Assembly: GCA_049889535.1 (NCBI GenBank)
Contig: JBMHDF010000015.1
Span: 1 to 64,000, forward strand
Direction of reading: 5' to 3'
DNA length: 64,000 nucleotides
Origin: JAYQKL01 sp049889535
GTDB taxonomy: Bacteria > Pseudomonadota > Alphaproteobacteria > RS24
The position numbers and the translations under genes were made by a program. Positions 34,944 through 43,826 of this stretch are shown one piece after another; positions within the stretch are counted from its first letter, which is position 1, and each line of letters begins with the position of its first letter. The notes beneath the pieces were generated by a model, which saw only the letters and a program-made list of their open reading frames with translations, searched no databases and was not told the DNA's origin.

Positions 34944-35705
34944 TCAAGAAAATAAAACATAAAAAACCGGCAAAAGATAAACCGTCAACAACCCATTAAC
35001 AACCAAAGCCAATGCCGCAAAGGCAGCCGCTTCAGGGTCACGACGCCACAGCAGGCTGGTGCCAATACCATGCGCCACAACACCAATTGCAAGGCCTTGA
35101 GCCGGTTTTGAGTGAATATTGAAAAACCTGAAAACAGCCATTGCTATAAGACTTCCAAACAAGCCTGTTATCACAACCAGACTTCCTGCCAAAAGCGGGG
35201 CAGACGGTAATTCTTGCGCAAGCTGTATCGCCATTGGACTGGTTATCGATTTTGTACTCAATAACCATAATGTTTGTTCAGGCGCGCCCAGCAACCATGC
35301 CAACACCAGCGCCCCTCCCACAGAAGAGACGGAGCCTGCAACCAAACCAAAGAAAAACGGACGTGCAAAATTTTTAATTTTGCTCAAATGGTCATAAAGC
35401 GGCAATGCCAACGCGACAATGGCTGGCCCCAATAATACCAATAACCAATCACCTGCCTGCATGAACTCGGCAAGGGCTAAATCTAAATGATTGCGCCAAA
35501 ACCCAGCCAACATTACCAATAAAATAAGCCCGCTGCCCGCAACCAGTAATGGGTTTGTCCATACACTTGGCCGACGCGTATAAAGACGATGCGCCCCGCC
35601 ATAGATGAGAAGCAAACCAAGCCCCCATGCCAAACCTGCTTGTTGCGGCATATTGGGAAGCACATTTTGAAACCCCTGCCATAAATTCGCCAGCCCATCA
35701 GACAT
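34944..35705 (-). CDS. lrgB: LrgB/CidB-family membrane protein
   Basis: This 253-residue multi-helix protein partners LrgA. Typical blocks are LGPAIVALALPLYDHLSKIK, STKSITSPMAIQLAQEL and GVVAHGIGTS. The family is named for control of murein hydrolase activity or export of small metabolites such as pyruvate or glycolate. The start is the ATG at 35703-35705, just after the lrgA stop and with GGAGCG in the lrgA end. The longer frame upstream overlaps lrgA and is not used. Confidence 0.9.
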   Translation of the reverse strand: MSDGLANLWQGFQNVLPNMPQQAGLAWGLGLLLIYGGAHRLYTRRPSVWTNPLLVAGSGLILLVMLAGFWRNHLDLALAEFMQAGDWLLVLLGPAIVALALPLYDHLSKIKNFARPFFFGLVAGSVSSVGGALVLAWLLGAPEQTLWLLSTKSITSPMAIQLAQELPSAPLLAGSLVVITGLFGSLIAMAVFRFFNIHSKPAQGLAIGVVAHGIGTSLLWRRDPEAAAFAALALVVNGLLTVYLLPVFYVLFS

Positions 35706-35706
35706 A

Positions 35707-36087
35707 TTAGGTTCGCTCCGTCTTGATAGAAGCATTTTTTTGCGCCGATAATCTCTCAAATATCAAACCCGCCAGCGCCAGTCCTAAAATTGTGCTCACA
35801 ATCACACTAAAAAATAAAACCAATCCATGAGTTTTTAGAAACTCCCGATAAGAGATAAGACTCACTAAAGCAGGTAAAAATAAAAACGGCATATGACGAA
35901 TCATAAACGCGCAAGCAAGCCTTAAGCTTTCCGGCACTTTTTTCAAAACAATAAAGCTAATAAACAAAATCATCAGCCCCCAAATACCCGCAGGGACCGG
36001 CAAGCCTGATAAGTTCTGCACCGCCATACCAAGACTAAAATAAAGAGCTAGAAGAAAAAACCCGAGACTGATTTTAAAAAGCTGCAT
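35707..36087 (-). CDS. lrgA: LrgA/CidA-family membrane protein
   Basis: This 126-residue, four-helix holin-like protein is of the CidA/LrgA family. Typical blocks are SLGMAVQNLSGLPVPAGIWG and RHMPFLFLPALVSLISY. The ATG shares a base with the dcd stop (TGATG). It therefore forms one transcript with dcd upstream and lrgB downstream. The joint function with LrgB is uncertain in Proteobacteria. Confidence 0.9.
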   Translation of the reverse strand: MQLFKISLGFFLLALYFSLGMAVQNLSGLPVPAGIWGLMILFISFIVLKKVPESLRLACAFMIRHMPFLFLPALVSLISYREFLKTHGLVLFFSVIVSTILGLALAGLIFERLSAQKNASIKTERT

Positions 36088-37253
36088 CACGAGCTTTGCT
36101 TAAAGTGTTTTGAAAGACGCAGCCCTTGTTTTTGATAGTTGGACTTCATATCCGAGCCATAAAGCACTTCTGGCTGATCGGTGAGGCGTTCATAAATCAG
36201 CCGGCCAATGATTTGGGCATGTTCTAAAATAAAGGGCACTTCGCGAGAGCGTACCTCCAGCACAGCCCGACTGCCTTTGCCATCGGCCTCCCCGGACCCA
36301 AAGCCAGGATCAAAAAACCCCGCATAATGGACGCGAAATTCGCCAACAAGCGGGTTAAAGGGCACCATTTCAGCCGCATGACTTGGCGGAATGGTAACTG
36401 CCTCGCGCGATACCAAAATATAAAACTCTTCCGGATCAAGAATAAGCTGGCGCGTGCCGTGATTGTAAATCGGCTCCCAATATTGGGCGACATCTAATTT
36501 CCCGACGCGGTCAACATCAATCAAGCCTGCATGGCGCTTGCCGCGATAGCCAATCAAGCCAGTTTCTTTATCCCCCTCAAGGTCAATTGAAAGTGCCAGA
36601 CCGCCATCAATATTAGCTGGGCCGTCAACCAGACCAATCTCATCATGCAAGCGTTTTATCTCAGAATCTGAATGCGCAGGGTTGCCGCGGCGAAAGCGAA
36701 TTTGAGAAAGTCGCGAACCCGCATGAACCAGAACCGGAAATGTGCGCGGGCTGACTTCTAAATATAAATGCCCTTTATAGCCCGCCGGCACTTTGTCAAA
36801 CTCTGTGCCATAATCGGTAATCACGCGGGTGAAAACATCTATCCGCCCAGTTGAGCTTTTAGGGTTGGCAAAAGCCGTGGTGCGTTCAGGTAAAGCTAGC
36901 GCCTCCATCAAAGGCACAAGATAAACACACCCCGTTTCCAAAACCGCACCATGTGTTAGGTCTATTTTGTGGTAGGCCAGCTCTTCTAGCTTGTTCATGA
37001 CCTGACCCGCAGGCCCTGGCAAAAAACTTGCGCGCACACGATAGGCTGTGTCGCCCAATCGTAAATCAAGCGAAGCGGGCTGAACCTGGTCATCCAAAAC
37101 ACCGCCAGGCGCCCAAATTTGCTGTTCACGCATCATATTTCGAATACCATGTGCGGGTAAAATGCCCGTTGCATGCGTTTGACCAGGCGCTTTGACAGGC
37201 GCTTGTTCTTTATCTTCAGGAAATAATTGCAGGGCTTTATCAGACTGAGTCAT
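36087..37253 (-). CDS. dcd: dCTP deaminase, two-domain alphaproteobacterial form
   Basis: This 388-residue 2'-deoxycytidine 5'-triphosphate deaminase is longer than the about 190-residue E. coli Dcd and represents the duplicated form seen in Alphaproteobacteria. The first half contains VQPASLDLRLGDTAYRVRAS and ANPKSSTGRIDVFTRV, the S-S-x-x-R signature with catalytic Glu further on. The second half repeats the fold (FRVHYAGFFDPGFG, AVLEVRSREVPFILEH). It makes dUTP for thymidylate synthesis. A GGAGA site precedes the ATG. It is divergent from the SAM-II/metZ unit. Confidence 0.9.
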   Translation of the reverse strand: MTQSDKALQLFPEDKEQAPVKAPGQTHATGILPAHGIRNMMREQQIWAPGGVLDDQVQPASLDLRLGDTAYRVRASFLPGPAGQVMNKLEELAYHKIDLTHGAVLETGCVYLVPLMEALALPERTTAFANPKSSTGRIDVFTRVITDYGTEFDKVPAGYKGHLYLEVSPRTFPVLVHAGSRLSQIRFRRGNPAHSDSEIKRLHDEIGLVDGPANIDGGLALSIDLEGDKETGLIGYRGKRHAGLIDVDRVGKLDVAQYWEPIYNHGTRQLILDPEEFYILVSREAVTIPPSHAAEMVPFNPLVGEFRVHYAGFFDPGFGSGEADGKGSRAVLEVRSREVPFILEHAQIIGRLIYERLTDQPEVLYGSDMKSNYQKQGLRLSKHFKQSS

Positions 37254-37379
37254 ACAGATTCTCCAATCCTCAGTAAACGAGGGGAAGCCCCTGAAATCAA
37301 GTCCGAATTTAGAAGTTTTTGTGGAAAGTCTTATGCTTTATATAACGCATCATCGCGTATATAAGTTGAATATTTCTAC

Positions 37380-37408
37380 TTGACGCATTTGCGCTTTTTC
37401 GTCATTGT
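37380..37408 (+). promoter_or_regulatory. metZ: Putative metZ promoter
   Basis: TTGACG at 37380-37385 is a good -35. The best -10 at 17-base spacing, CATTGT at 37403-37408, is weak (3 of 6). Transcription would begin near 37415, just ahead of the SAM-II aptamer. The position relative to the aptamer is the main support. Confidence 0.4.
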
Positions 37409-37424
37409 GCCGCTCAGTATTTGA

Positions 37425-37481
37425 TTTTGTGGTGATTTGAGCCGGCTGGCTTGCGGCCACGTAAAATAAACAGCTAAAGAA
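37425..37481 (+). promoter_or_regulatory. SAM-II riboswitch aptamer
   Basis: The aptamer consensus is recognisable: GTGGTGATTTGAGCCGGC, then TTGCGGCCACGT, an A-rich stretch, and the 3' end GCTAAAGA. The P1 stem GTGG/CCAC is 37429-37432 with 37457-37460. It binds S-adenosylmethionine and lowers expression of methionine genes. SAM-II upstream of metZ or metA is well known in Alphaproteobacteria. Confidence 0.93.
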
Positions 37482-37524
37482 GCCGGGTAATCCGGCCTCT
37501 TAATTTTAAAGGGTCGGTTTTTTT
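37478..37524 (+). terminator. Antiterminator/terminator platform of the SAM-II riboswitch
   Basis: The antiterminator is GCCGG-GTAAT-CCGGC at 37482-37496, extendable outward by AGA/TCT (37478-37480 with 37498-37500). The terminator is a stem of about 10 pairs with one mismatch and two G-U pairs, 37492-37502 with 37507-37517, followed by seven T at 37518-37524. Both use CCGGC at 37492-37496, so they are mutually exclusive. AGA at 37478-37480 also belongs to the aptamer 3' end, so SAM binding should disfavour the antiterminator. Confidence 0.7.
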
Positions 37525-37536
37525 ATAGGGTAAAAT

Positions 37537-38751
37537 ATGAGTACGCAGGATAGAAATAAATGGCGTCCACGCACAAATATGGTTCACGAGGCTGAGCCGC
37601 GCTCGCCTTATGGTGAAACCAGTGAAGCGCTTTATTTGACCTCTGGTTATATTTATGACTCTGCTGAACAAGCAGAAGCGCGGTTTCTTGGCGAAGATGA
37701 TGGCTATCAATATACGCGCTTTGGCAATCCAACTGTGCGCAGCTTTGAAAAGCGTATATTGGCTCTTGAAACAGCGGGATATAACGGCGCGACCAATTTT
37801 GATGCCCGCGCGACAGCCACTGGCATGGCAGCCGTTACGGCAGCGCTTATGTGTAGTCTCAAGGCAGGCGATCATGTGGTCGCGGCCAAAGCACTTTTTG
37901 GTTCATGCCGCTATGTGGTCGAAACCCTTTTGCCAAATTATGGCATTGCCAGCACTTTAGTTGATGGGTCTGACCTCGATGCGTGGGAGCAAGCCATTCA
38001 GCCCAACACAAAAATGCTGTTTCTTGAAAGCCCGACCAATCCGGTTTTAGAACTGATTAATATTCAAAAAGTGGCAGACATTGCGCATCGCCATAACGCG
38101 CTTTTATTGGTTGATAATGTGTTTGCTACGCCGGTTTTGCAAAAGCCTCTCATGCTTGGGGCTGATATTGTCATTTATTCTGCGACCAAACATATTGACG
38201 GGCAAGGGCGTTGCTTAGGCGGCGTGGTGATTGGCCCGCAAACTTGGATTGATGAATATTTGACTAATTTTATCCGCCAGACGGGCCCATCTTTAAGCCC
38301 TTTTAATGCTTGGGTTCTTCTCAAATCTCTTGAAACACTCGCGTTACGGGTTCATGCCCATGTCGATAATGCTGAAACCCTCGCCCAAGCTTTAAAAGCG
38401 CATGGTAAAATCAAAAAAGTTATCTATCCGGGCTTGGCAGACCATCAGCATTACGCATTAGCGCAAGCACAAATGAGTCGACCAGGTAATTTAATTGCTT
38501 TTGAGATTGAGGGCGGCAAAGCCCAGGCTTTCAAAATGATGAATGCCCTGCAGCTTGTTGGCATTTCAAATAATCTTGGTGATGCGAAAACATTAATCAC
38601 ACACCCGGCCACCACAACCCATCAACGCCTAAGCGATGAAGCGCGCGCAGAAGTTGGGATTTATCCTAACACAATGCGGGTTTCAGTCGGTCTGGAAGAT
38701 GTGAACGATTTAATTGATGACTTTACGCAGGCACTTGGTAAATTAGATTAA
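37537..38751 (+). CDS. metZ: O-succinylhomoserine sulfhydrylase
   Basis: This 404-residue PLP enzyme makes homocysteine from O-succinylhomoserine and sulfide. The Cys/Met-metabolism fold is clear: GETSEALYLTSGYIYDSAEQAE, YTRFGNPTV, and the PLP lysine in IYSATKHIDGQG. The alphaproteobacterial MetZ N-terminus KWRPRTNMVHEA is present. Its ATG is 12 bases past the riboswitch terminator, with AGGGTAAA as ribosome site. It is followed at once by apaG and trkH. The choice of succinyl rather than acetyl substrate is by family position. Confidence 0.93.
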   Translation: MSTQDRNKWRPRTNMVHEAEPRSPYGETSEALYLTSGYIYDSAEQAEARFLGEDDGYQYTRFGNPTVRSFEKRILALETAGYNGATNFDARATATGMAAVTAALMCSLKAGDHVVAAKALFGSCRYVVETLLPNYGIASTLVDGSDLDAWEQAIQPNTKMLFLESPTNPVLELINIQKVADIAHRHNALLLVDNVFATPVLQKPLMLGADIVIYSATKHIDGQGRCLGGVVIGPQTWIDEYLTNFIRQTGPSLSPFNAWVLLKSLETLALRVHAHVDNAETLAQALKAHGKIKKVIYPGLADHQHYALAQAQMSRPGNLIAFEIEGGKAQAFKMMNALQLVGISNNLGDAKTLITHPATTTHQRLSDEARAEVGIYPNTMRVSVGLEDVNDLIDDFTQALGKLD

Positions 38752-38770
38752 ATTGAGCGGAGACGGCGAC

Positions 38771-39163
38771 ATGTATGAAGCCATCACACGAGATATAAAA
38801 GTTTCTGTCGAAACGCGATTTATCGATGAGCAATCAGACCCAGAGGAAAATTATTTCGTCTGGGCTTACCGCATCACGATTGAGAATCTAGGTTCAGAAA
38901 CAGTGCAACTACTAACCCGACATTGGCAAATCACCGATGCGCAAGGGCGCTTGCAGGAAGTCAAAGGTGATGGTGTTGTTGGCGAACAACCAATTTTGCC
39001 GCCTGGTGGGCATTTTACCTATTCTTCTGGCACACCGCTGTCAACAGCATCTGGTTTTATGGTGGGCACATATCAAATGCAAACCGAGCATGGCACGTCA
39101 TTTGATGCGCAAGTGCCAGGTTTTTCCCTAGACAGCCCATTTGCCCAGAAAGTGATGCATTAA
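38771..39163 (+). CDS. apaG: ApaG family protein
   Basis: This 130-residue Co2+/Mg2+-efflux-associated ApaG protein has an immunoglobulin-like beta fold of about 130 residues. Blocks: FVWAYRITIENLGSETVQLLTRHWQITDAQG, VVGEQPILPPGGHFTYSSG and MVGTYQM. The start is the ATG at 38771 with GGAG upstream. A TTG 18 bases earlier is in frame but adds an unlikely leader. The cellular role is not settled. It follows metZ in the same direction. Confidence 0.93.
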   Translation: MYEAITRDIKVSVETRFIDEQSDPEENYFVWAYRITIENLGSETVQLLTRHWQITDAQGRLQEVKGDGVVGEQPILPPGGHFTYSSGTPLSTASGFMVGTYQMQTEHGTSFDAQVPGFSLDSPFAQKVMH

Positions 39164-39164
39164 A

Positions 39165-40613
39165 ATGCAAGATTTTCGCCCTGTTATTTTTATCACCGGC
39201 CTGTTAATGGCCGCGCTGGCAGGGGCTATGTTGATACCTGCCTTATTAGATTTTCTGATGGGGCATCCAAATTGGAAAAGCTTTGCCGCCGCCGCTGCTT
39301 TGACTTGGGTAATCGCTGGCATGATGATTTTAACCTGTCGCGGCGATATAAACCGCCTCAATGTGCCACAAGCTTTTGCGCTCACCAGCTGGTCATGGAT
39401 AGCCATGACTGCCTTCGCAGCGCTGCCTTTTACCTTAGGCGAATTGCGGCTGTCTTATACTGATGGTTTTTTTGAAGCCATGTCCGGACTCTCCACCACA
39501 GGCGCCACCATTATTTCTGGGCTTGATGATTTATCAAAAGGGCTGCTGCTGTGGCGCTCTATGCTGCAATGGTTTGGTGGTATTGGTATTATCGTGATGG
39601 CGATTGCGGTATTACCGCTTCTAAATGTCGGGGGTATGCAATTGTTTAGAATTGAGTCCTCAGATAACTCAGAAAAAATCATGCCGCGCGCCACTGAAAT
39701 TGCTGGCTCAATCGCGCGTATTTATTTTGGGATTACCATGGCTTGTGCGCTGGCTTACTTGCTCGCTGGCATGAGCGCCTTTGATGCCATCGCGCATTCC
39801 ATGACCACCATTGCAACAGGCGGGTTTTCTACCTTAGATGCTTCTTTTGCGGGTTTTAATTCAGCCAAAATAGACACTGTCGCTATTATTTTCATGATTT
39901 TATCAAGCCTGCCTTTCGCTGCTTATTTGCAGGCTGTTCATGGCAATCGCGAGCCGCTCTTTCAAGATGCACAAATCCGCACTTTTTTAATTTTACTGTT
40001 TAGCCTTATCAGCATTTTGTGGGTTTATCGTTTGGTCACTAGCGATACCACTGCTTTGTTGGCTTTGCGCCAAGTTTTTTTCAATGTCACATCTGTTTTA
40101 ACCGGCACAGGTTATGTCACCACTGATTTTGATAAATGGGGAGCGCTACCATTAAGCTTGTTTTTTCTGATGGCATTCATTGGAGGCTGTGCGGGATCCA
40201 CTGCCTGCGGCATTAAGATTTTCCGTTTTCAGCTAATTTTGAAAGCGGGCTTACGCTCGATAAAGCAATTGGTTCACCCAAATGGTATTTTCACTTTGCG
40301 TTATAATAACCGCCCCGTCAAAGATGATGTCGCGGAGTCCGTTCTGTCCTTTGCAATAACCTATTTCTTATTATTCATCTTAATTGCCTGTGCGCTTGGA
40401 TTCTTTAACATTGATACAATGACAGCTTTATCCGCCAGCGCCTCAACCATATCCAATCTTGGGCCCGGGCTTGGCGATATTATTGGCCCGTCAGGTAATT
40501 ATGCCAGCCTGGCTGATGGAGCCAAATGGATATTATCCTTATCAATGCTTTTGGGACGACTAGAAATTTTCACACTTCTAGTAATGCTCACACCGGCTTT
40601 TTGGCGGCGTTAA
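39165..40613 (+). CDS. trkH: Potassium uptake protein TrkH
   Basis: This 482-residue inner-membrane K+ channel subunit has four pore repeats, for example EAMSGLSTTGATI, TTIATGGFSTLD, TSVLTGTGYVTTDF and SASTISNLGPGLGD, each ending a pore helix in the family's Gly-rich filter. It needs TrkA, which is not in the window. It follows apaG with one base between stop and ATG. It is convergent with the RND pump. Confidence 0.94.
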   Translation: MQDFRPVIFITGLLMAALAGAMLIPALLDFLMGHPNWKSFAAAAALTWVIAGMMILTCRGDINRLNVPQAFALTSWSWIAMTAFAALPFTLGELRLSYTDGFFEAMSGLSTTGATIISGLDDLSKGLLLWRSMLQWFGGIGIIVMAIAVLPLLNVGGMQLFRIESSDNSEKIMPRATEIAGSIARIYFGITMACALAYLLAGMSAFDAIAHSMTTIATGGFSTLDASFAGFNSAKIDTVAIIFMILSSLPFAAYLQAVHGNREPLFQDAQIRTFLILLFSLISILWVYRLVTSDTTALLALRQVFFNVTSVLTGTGYVTTDFDKWGALPLSLFFLMAFIGGCAGSTACGIKIFRFQLILKAGLRSIKQLVHPNGIFTLRYNNRPVKDDVAESVLSFAITYFLLFILIACALGFFNIDTMTALSASASTISNLGPGLGDIIGPSGNYASLADGAKWILSLSMLLGRLEIFTLLVMLTPAFWRR

Positions 40614-40643
40614 ATTTTTAACTCTTTATGCTGAATAACTAAC

Positions 40644-43600
40644 TTATTCGCCAGCCAAAGCTTGGGCTTCGCGGGCTTGTCTTTTGCGTTGACGACGCAG
40701 GCGACCATCTTCCTGCACACCCAAAATCGCAGGTAATACCAACAAAACAAGAAAAGAAGCAGTGGCCAATCCCCATGCCATAGTAATCGCAATCGGGATG
40801 ACATATTGCGCCTGCACGCTGGTTTCAAAAAGCATCGGCACCAAGCCAAATACTGTGGTGGCAGAGGTCAACACAACAGGGCGCAACCGGTCTTTGGTAC
40901 CGTTAATCACCGCCGTGCGCAAATCTAGGCCTTCAGCTTGCAACTCTTCAATACGGGTCAGCAAAATAATCGAATTATTCACCAAAATTCCGGACAGTCC
41001 CAAAAGCGCAATCAGGCTCAAAAAGCTAATGTTGAAACCCTGAACAAAATGGCCAAACACCGCACCAATAAGCCCAAATGGAATAATCGACATAATCACC
41101 AATGGGCGGCTGTAGCTTGAAAACACAATCGCCAAAATGACATAAATCAACCCCAGCGCCATTAATGTGCCAACGACAAAACCGATAAAGAAATCTTGCA
41201 ATTCCTCGGCCCGGCGTGAAACACGTTCTTTCACACCATGCTCTTTAAAAATATCGGCAAAATAAGTCTCGCGTATATCATTCATCACCACTTCAGGGCT
41301 GGTTGCGTTATTATGAAAATTCGCGGTAACCCGCACTTCACGCCCACCTTTGCCGCGCCGAATAGAGGCAAAGCCAGGCTGCTCTTCAATGGAGACAACC
41401 TCTGGCAAAGCAATATAACGCGGTGGCTGGCTGCCCGGCACCACCAAATAGAATCCATCCAAACTTTGCGCCGTCAGGTCGCGCGGATATAAAACCCGAA
41501 TGGTTACTTCGCTATTATCGCGGGTGAAACGACGGGCAATCACGCCTTCATAGGCATTACGCAATTGCATGCCAACATTTTGATTATTAAACCCTAGCGC
41601 CGCGCCGCGCTCATTGACTTCTATCAGCAATTCTTGGCGGCCAAATTTTAGCGTATCGGTAACCATTTGAACGCCGGGATAAAGCTTTAAGCGCTCTTTA
41701 ATATCTTCTGCCGCTCGTTTCATTGCAAGCGAGTCTTCACCAACAATTGTGAAATCAATCGGCGCGCCCCCTGGTGGCTCTCCTGCCTCACCCACATAAA
41801 CCGTGCGTACCCCTGCCAGCACCGGAATATTTTTTTCCCACTGTTTAACAAATTGTGCCGTGCGCACATCACGGTCCTCACTCGGCGTTAATTCAACTTG
41901 CACACTGGCCAGATTATTCCCGTGTGATTTACCAGCCTTGCCTAAAAGGGTAAAGCTTGCCTGAATAAGCGACGGGCCGTCACCGCGCAATTCTTCATCC
42001 GTGCGATGCAGCGCTTCCTCTACCATTAACATGCCCATACGGGATTGGGATTGCGGAATACCTGGTTGATAGCGAATAGCAGCCTCAAGCCGTTCTTCTT
42101 CAGGAGCTGGGAAAAAACTAAACTGAACCCAGCCACTCGCAATCAAGCCAAATATGACAATCAGAATCCCCAAAGCGGCACTCACTGTGGTGTAGCGATT
42201 ATCAAATGATTTGGCGGCTATGAGCGGGAATTTTTCATTTTTGAAACTTTCAAATCGGTCACGGAATTTTTTACGAAACCCTTTGGCCTGCCCTTGCGGG
42301 TAAGACAGCGCATGCGACATATGAGCGGGCAAGATAAAATAACACTCCAACAGGCTAGCAATTAAAACGCATGTCACCACGATTGGTAGAGGATATGACA
42401 TTTGTCCAAATGAGCCCCCAATTAACATAATCGGTAAAAATGCCGCCAATGTTGTAAGTCCCGCTGCAAAAATAGGTTTGGCCATGCGTATGGCACCCTG
42501 TTCAGCTGCTTGTTGCGGGGTAAGCCCCCCTTTGGCATAAATCGCGCTCGAATATTCCCCCACCACAATCGCGTCATCAACTATCACACCAAGCATCATG
42601 ATAAAGGCAAACATGGACAACATATTGATGGTTTGGTCCAACACATCAAACAGACCCAGCGCCAGCATAATCGCAATGGGTATGCCCGTCGCCACCCAAA
42701 TCGCCACGCGCAAATTCAGGAATAAAAACAAAATGCACATGACCAAAACAAAGCCACCCGCCCCATTTTTAACAATCACACCAATGCGCTGGTTAATTTT
42801 ATCCGCAATCACTGCATAGACATCAAGCTCAAGGCCTTTAGGCAAATTAGCTTCAACCTCTTTGACATATTCATTCATGCGATTTAGGGAATCAATGGCA
42901 TCGGTTGACCCAGCGCGTTGCACAAATATTTGGATGGCAGGTTGGCCGCGCACATAGGCAGAGGGCTGGTCAACATCAAATGTGTCATAAACATCAGCCA
43001 CATCAGAAACCAAGACACGGTCCCCTGAAGCCGCCGCCACCACTTCAATCGAAGCTATTTCTTCTGGCGTTTTCACCAAACCTTTAGAGCGCACCTGCCG
43101 CTCGCGGTCGCCGCGCAATAAACCTCCTGGCATATCCTGCGCAGACTGGCGAATAGCAAGAGATATTTGTTCTGGTGTGAGATTATAGCGCCGCGTTTGC
43201 TCAGCCTTTGTTTCCACCCATATTTCCTGATCACGCGCACCAATCAAGGAGACTTTATCAATGCCACGATCCAGCAATCCATCGCGTATTTTTTTGGCCT
43301 GCTCTAAAATCGTGCGCTCTTCATATGGGCCAGAAATCAGGATAGATGCGACAGGTTCAAAATTGACATATTGGCGAATTATGGGGCGCTCAATATCTTT
43401 CGGTAAGGTCGTGATTTGGTCAACTGCCGATTCCACATCAGCCGTTGCTTTGGTCATATCCCAACCTGTGTAAAATTCGAGATTAAATTGCGCCACCCCA
43501 TCTGTTGAAGTGGCCGAGAAATCCTTCACCCCGTCAACCAATCGCACAACAGCTTGCACGGGGTCGACAATATTTATATCCACATCTTCCGCACTGGCGC

Positions 43601-43826
43601 CTGGCCATACAATCGTGACGGAAACTACCTCAATCTCAAAATCAGGGAAAAACTGGCGATTAATAATGCTCAACCCATAAAGCCCAAGGGCGACAGCAAT
43701 CACCATGCATAAATTCGCGGCATTGCGATGACGCACCATTGTGCGCACTAAGGCCCCAAAAAAGCCGTAAGCCGGCGGTTTTTCGTCGGTTTGGTTTTTG
43801 TCTGATGTTTCGGGTGTGTCGGTCAT
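40644..43826 (-). CDS. RND efflux pump inner-membrane subunit (AcrB-like)
   Basis: This 1060-residue resistance-nodulation-division permease uses the proton gradient to export a substrate from the inner membrane or periplasm. The proton-relay Asp pair is in VIVDDAIVVGE, in the fourth helix (about residue 405). NRQFFPDFEIEVVSVTIVWPGAS and the large periplasmic loops are typical. It is nearer the heavy-metal/hydrophobe HAE-2-like members than AcrB itself; I do not assign a substrate. The ATG directly follows the fusion protein stop. No outer-membrane channel gene is adjacent. Confidence 0.93.
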   Translation of the reverse strand: MTDTPETSDKNQTDEKPPAYGFFGALVRTMVRHRNAANLCMVIAVALGLYGLSIINRQFFPDFEIEVVSVTIVWPGASAEDVDINIVDPVQAVVRLVDGVKDFSATSTDGVAQFNLEFYTGWDMTKATADVESAVDQITTLPKDIERPIIRQYVNFEPVASILISGPYEERTILEQAKKIRDGLLDRGIDKVSLIGARDQEIWVETKAEQTRRYNLTPEQISLAIRQSAQDMPGGLLRGDRERQVRSKGLVKTPEEIASIEVVAAASGDRVLVSDVADVYDTFDVDQPSAYVRGQPAIQIFVQRAGSTDAIDSLNRMNEYVKEVEANLPKGLELDVYAVIADKINQRIGVIVKNGAGGFVLVMCILFLFLNLRVAIWVATGIPIAIMLALGLFDVLDQTINMLSMFAFIMMLGVIVDDAIVVGEYSSAIYAKGGLTPQQAAEQGAIRMAKPIFAAGLTTLAAFLPIMLIGGSFGQMSYPLPIVVTCVLIASLLECYFILPAHMSHALSYPQGQAKGFRKKFRDRFESFKNEKFPLIAAKSFDNRYTTVSAALGILIVIFGLIASGWVQFSFFPAPEEERLEAAIRYQPGIPQSQSRMGMLMVEEALHRTDEELRGDGPSLIQASFTLLGKAGKSHGNNLASVQVELTPSEDRDVRTAQFVKQWEKNIPVLAGVRTVYVGEAGEPPGGAPIDFTIVGEDSLAMKRAAEDIKERLKLYPGVQMVTDTLKFGRQELLIEVNERGAALGFNNQNVGMQLRNAYEGVIARRFTRDNSEVTIRVLYPRDLTAQSLDGFYLVVPGSQPPRYIALPEVVSIEEQPGFASIRRGKGGREVRVTANFHNNATSPEVVMNDIRETYFADIFKEHGVKERVSRRAEELQDFFIGFVVGTLMALGLIYVILAIVFSSYSRPLVIMSIIPFGLIGAVFGHFVQGFNISFLSLIALLGLSGILVNNSIILLTRIEELQAEGLDLRTAVINGTKDRLRPVVLTSATTVFGLVPMLFETSVQAQYVIPIAITMAWGLATASFLVLLVLPAILGVQEDGRLRRQRKRQAREAQALAGE

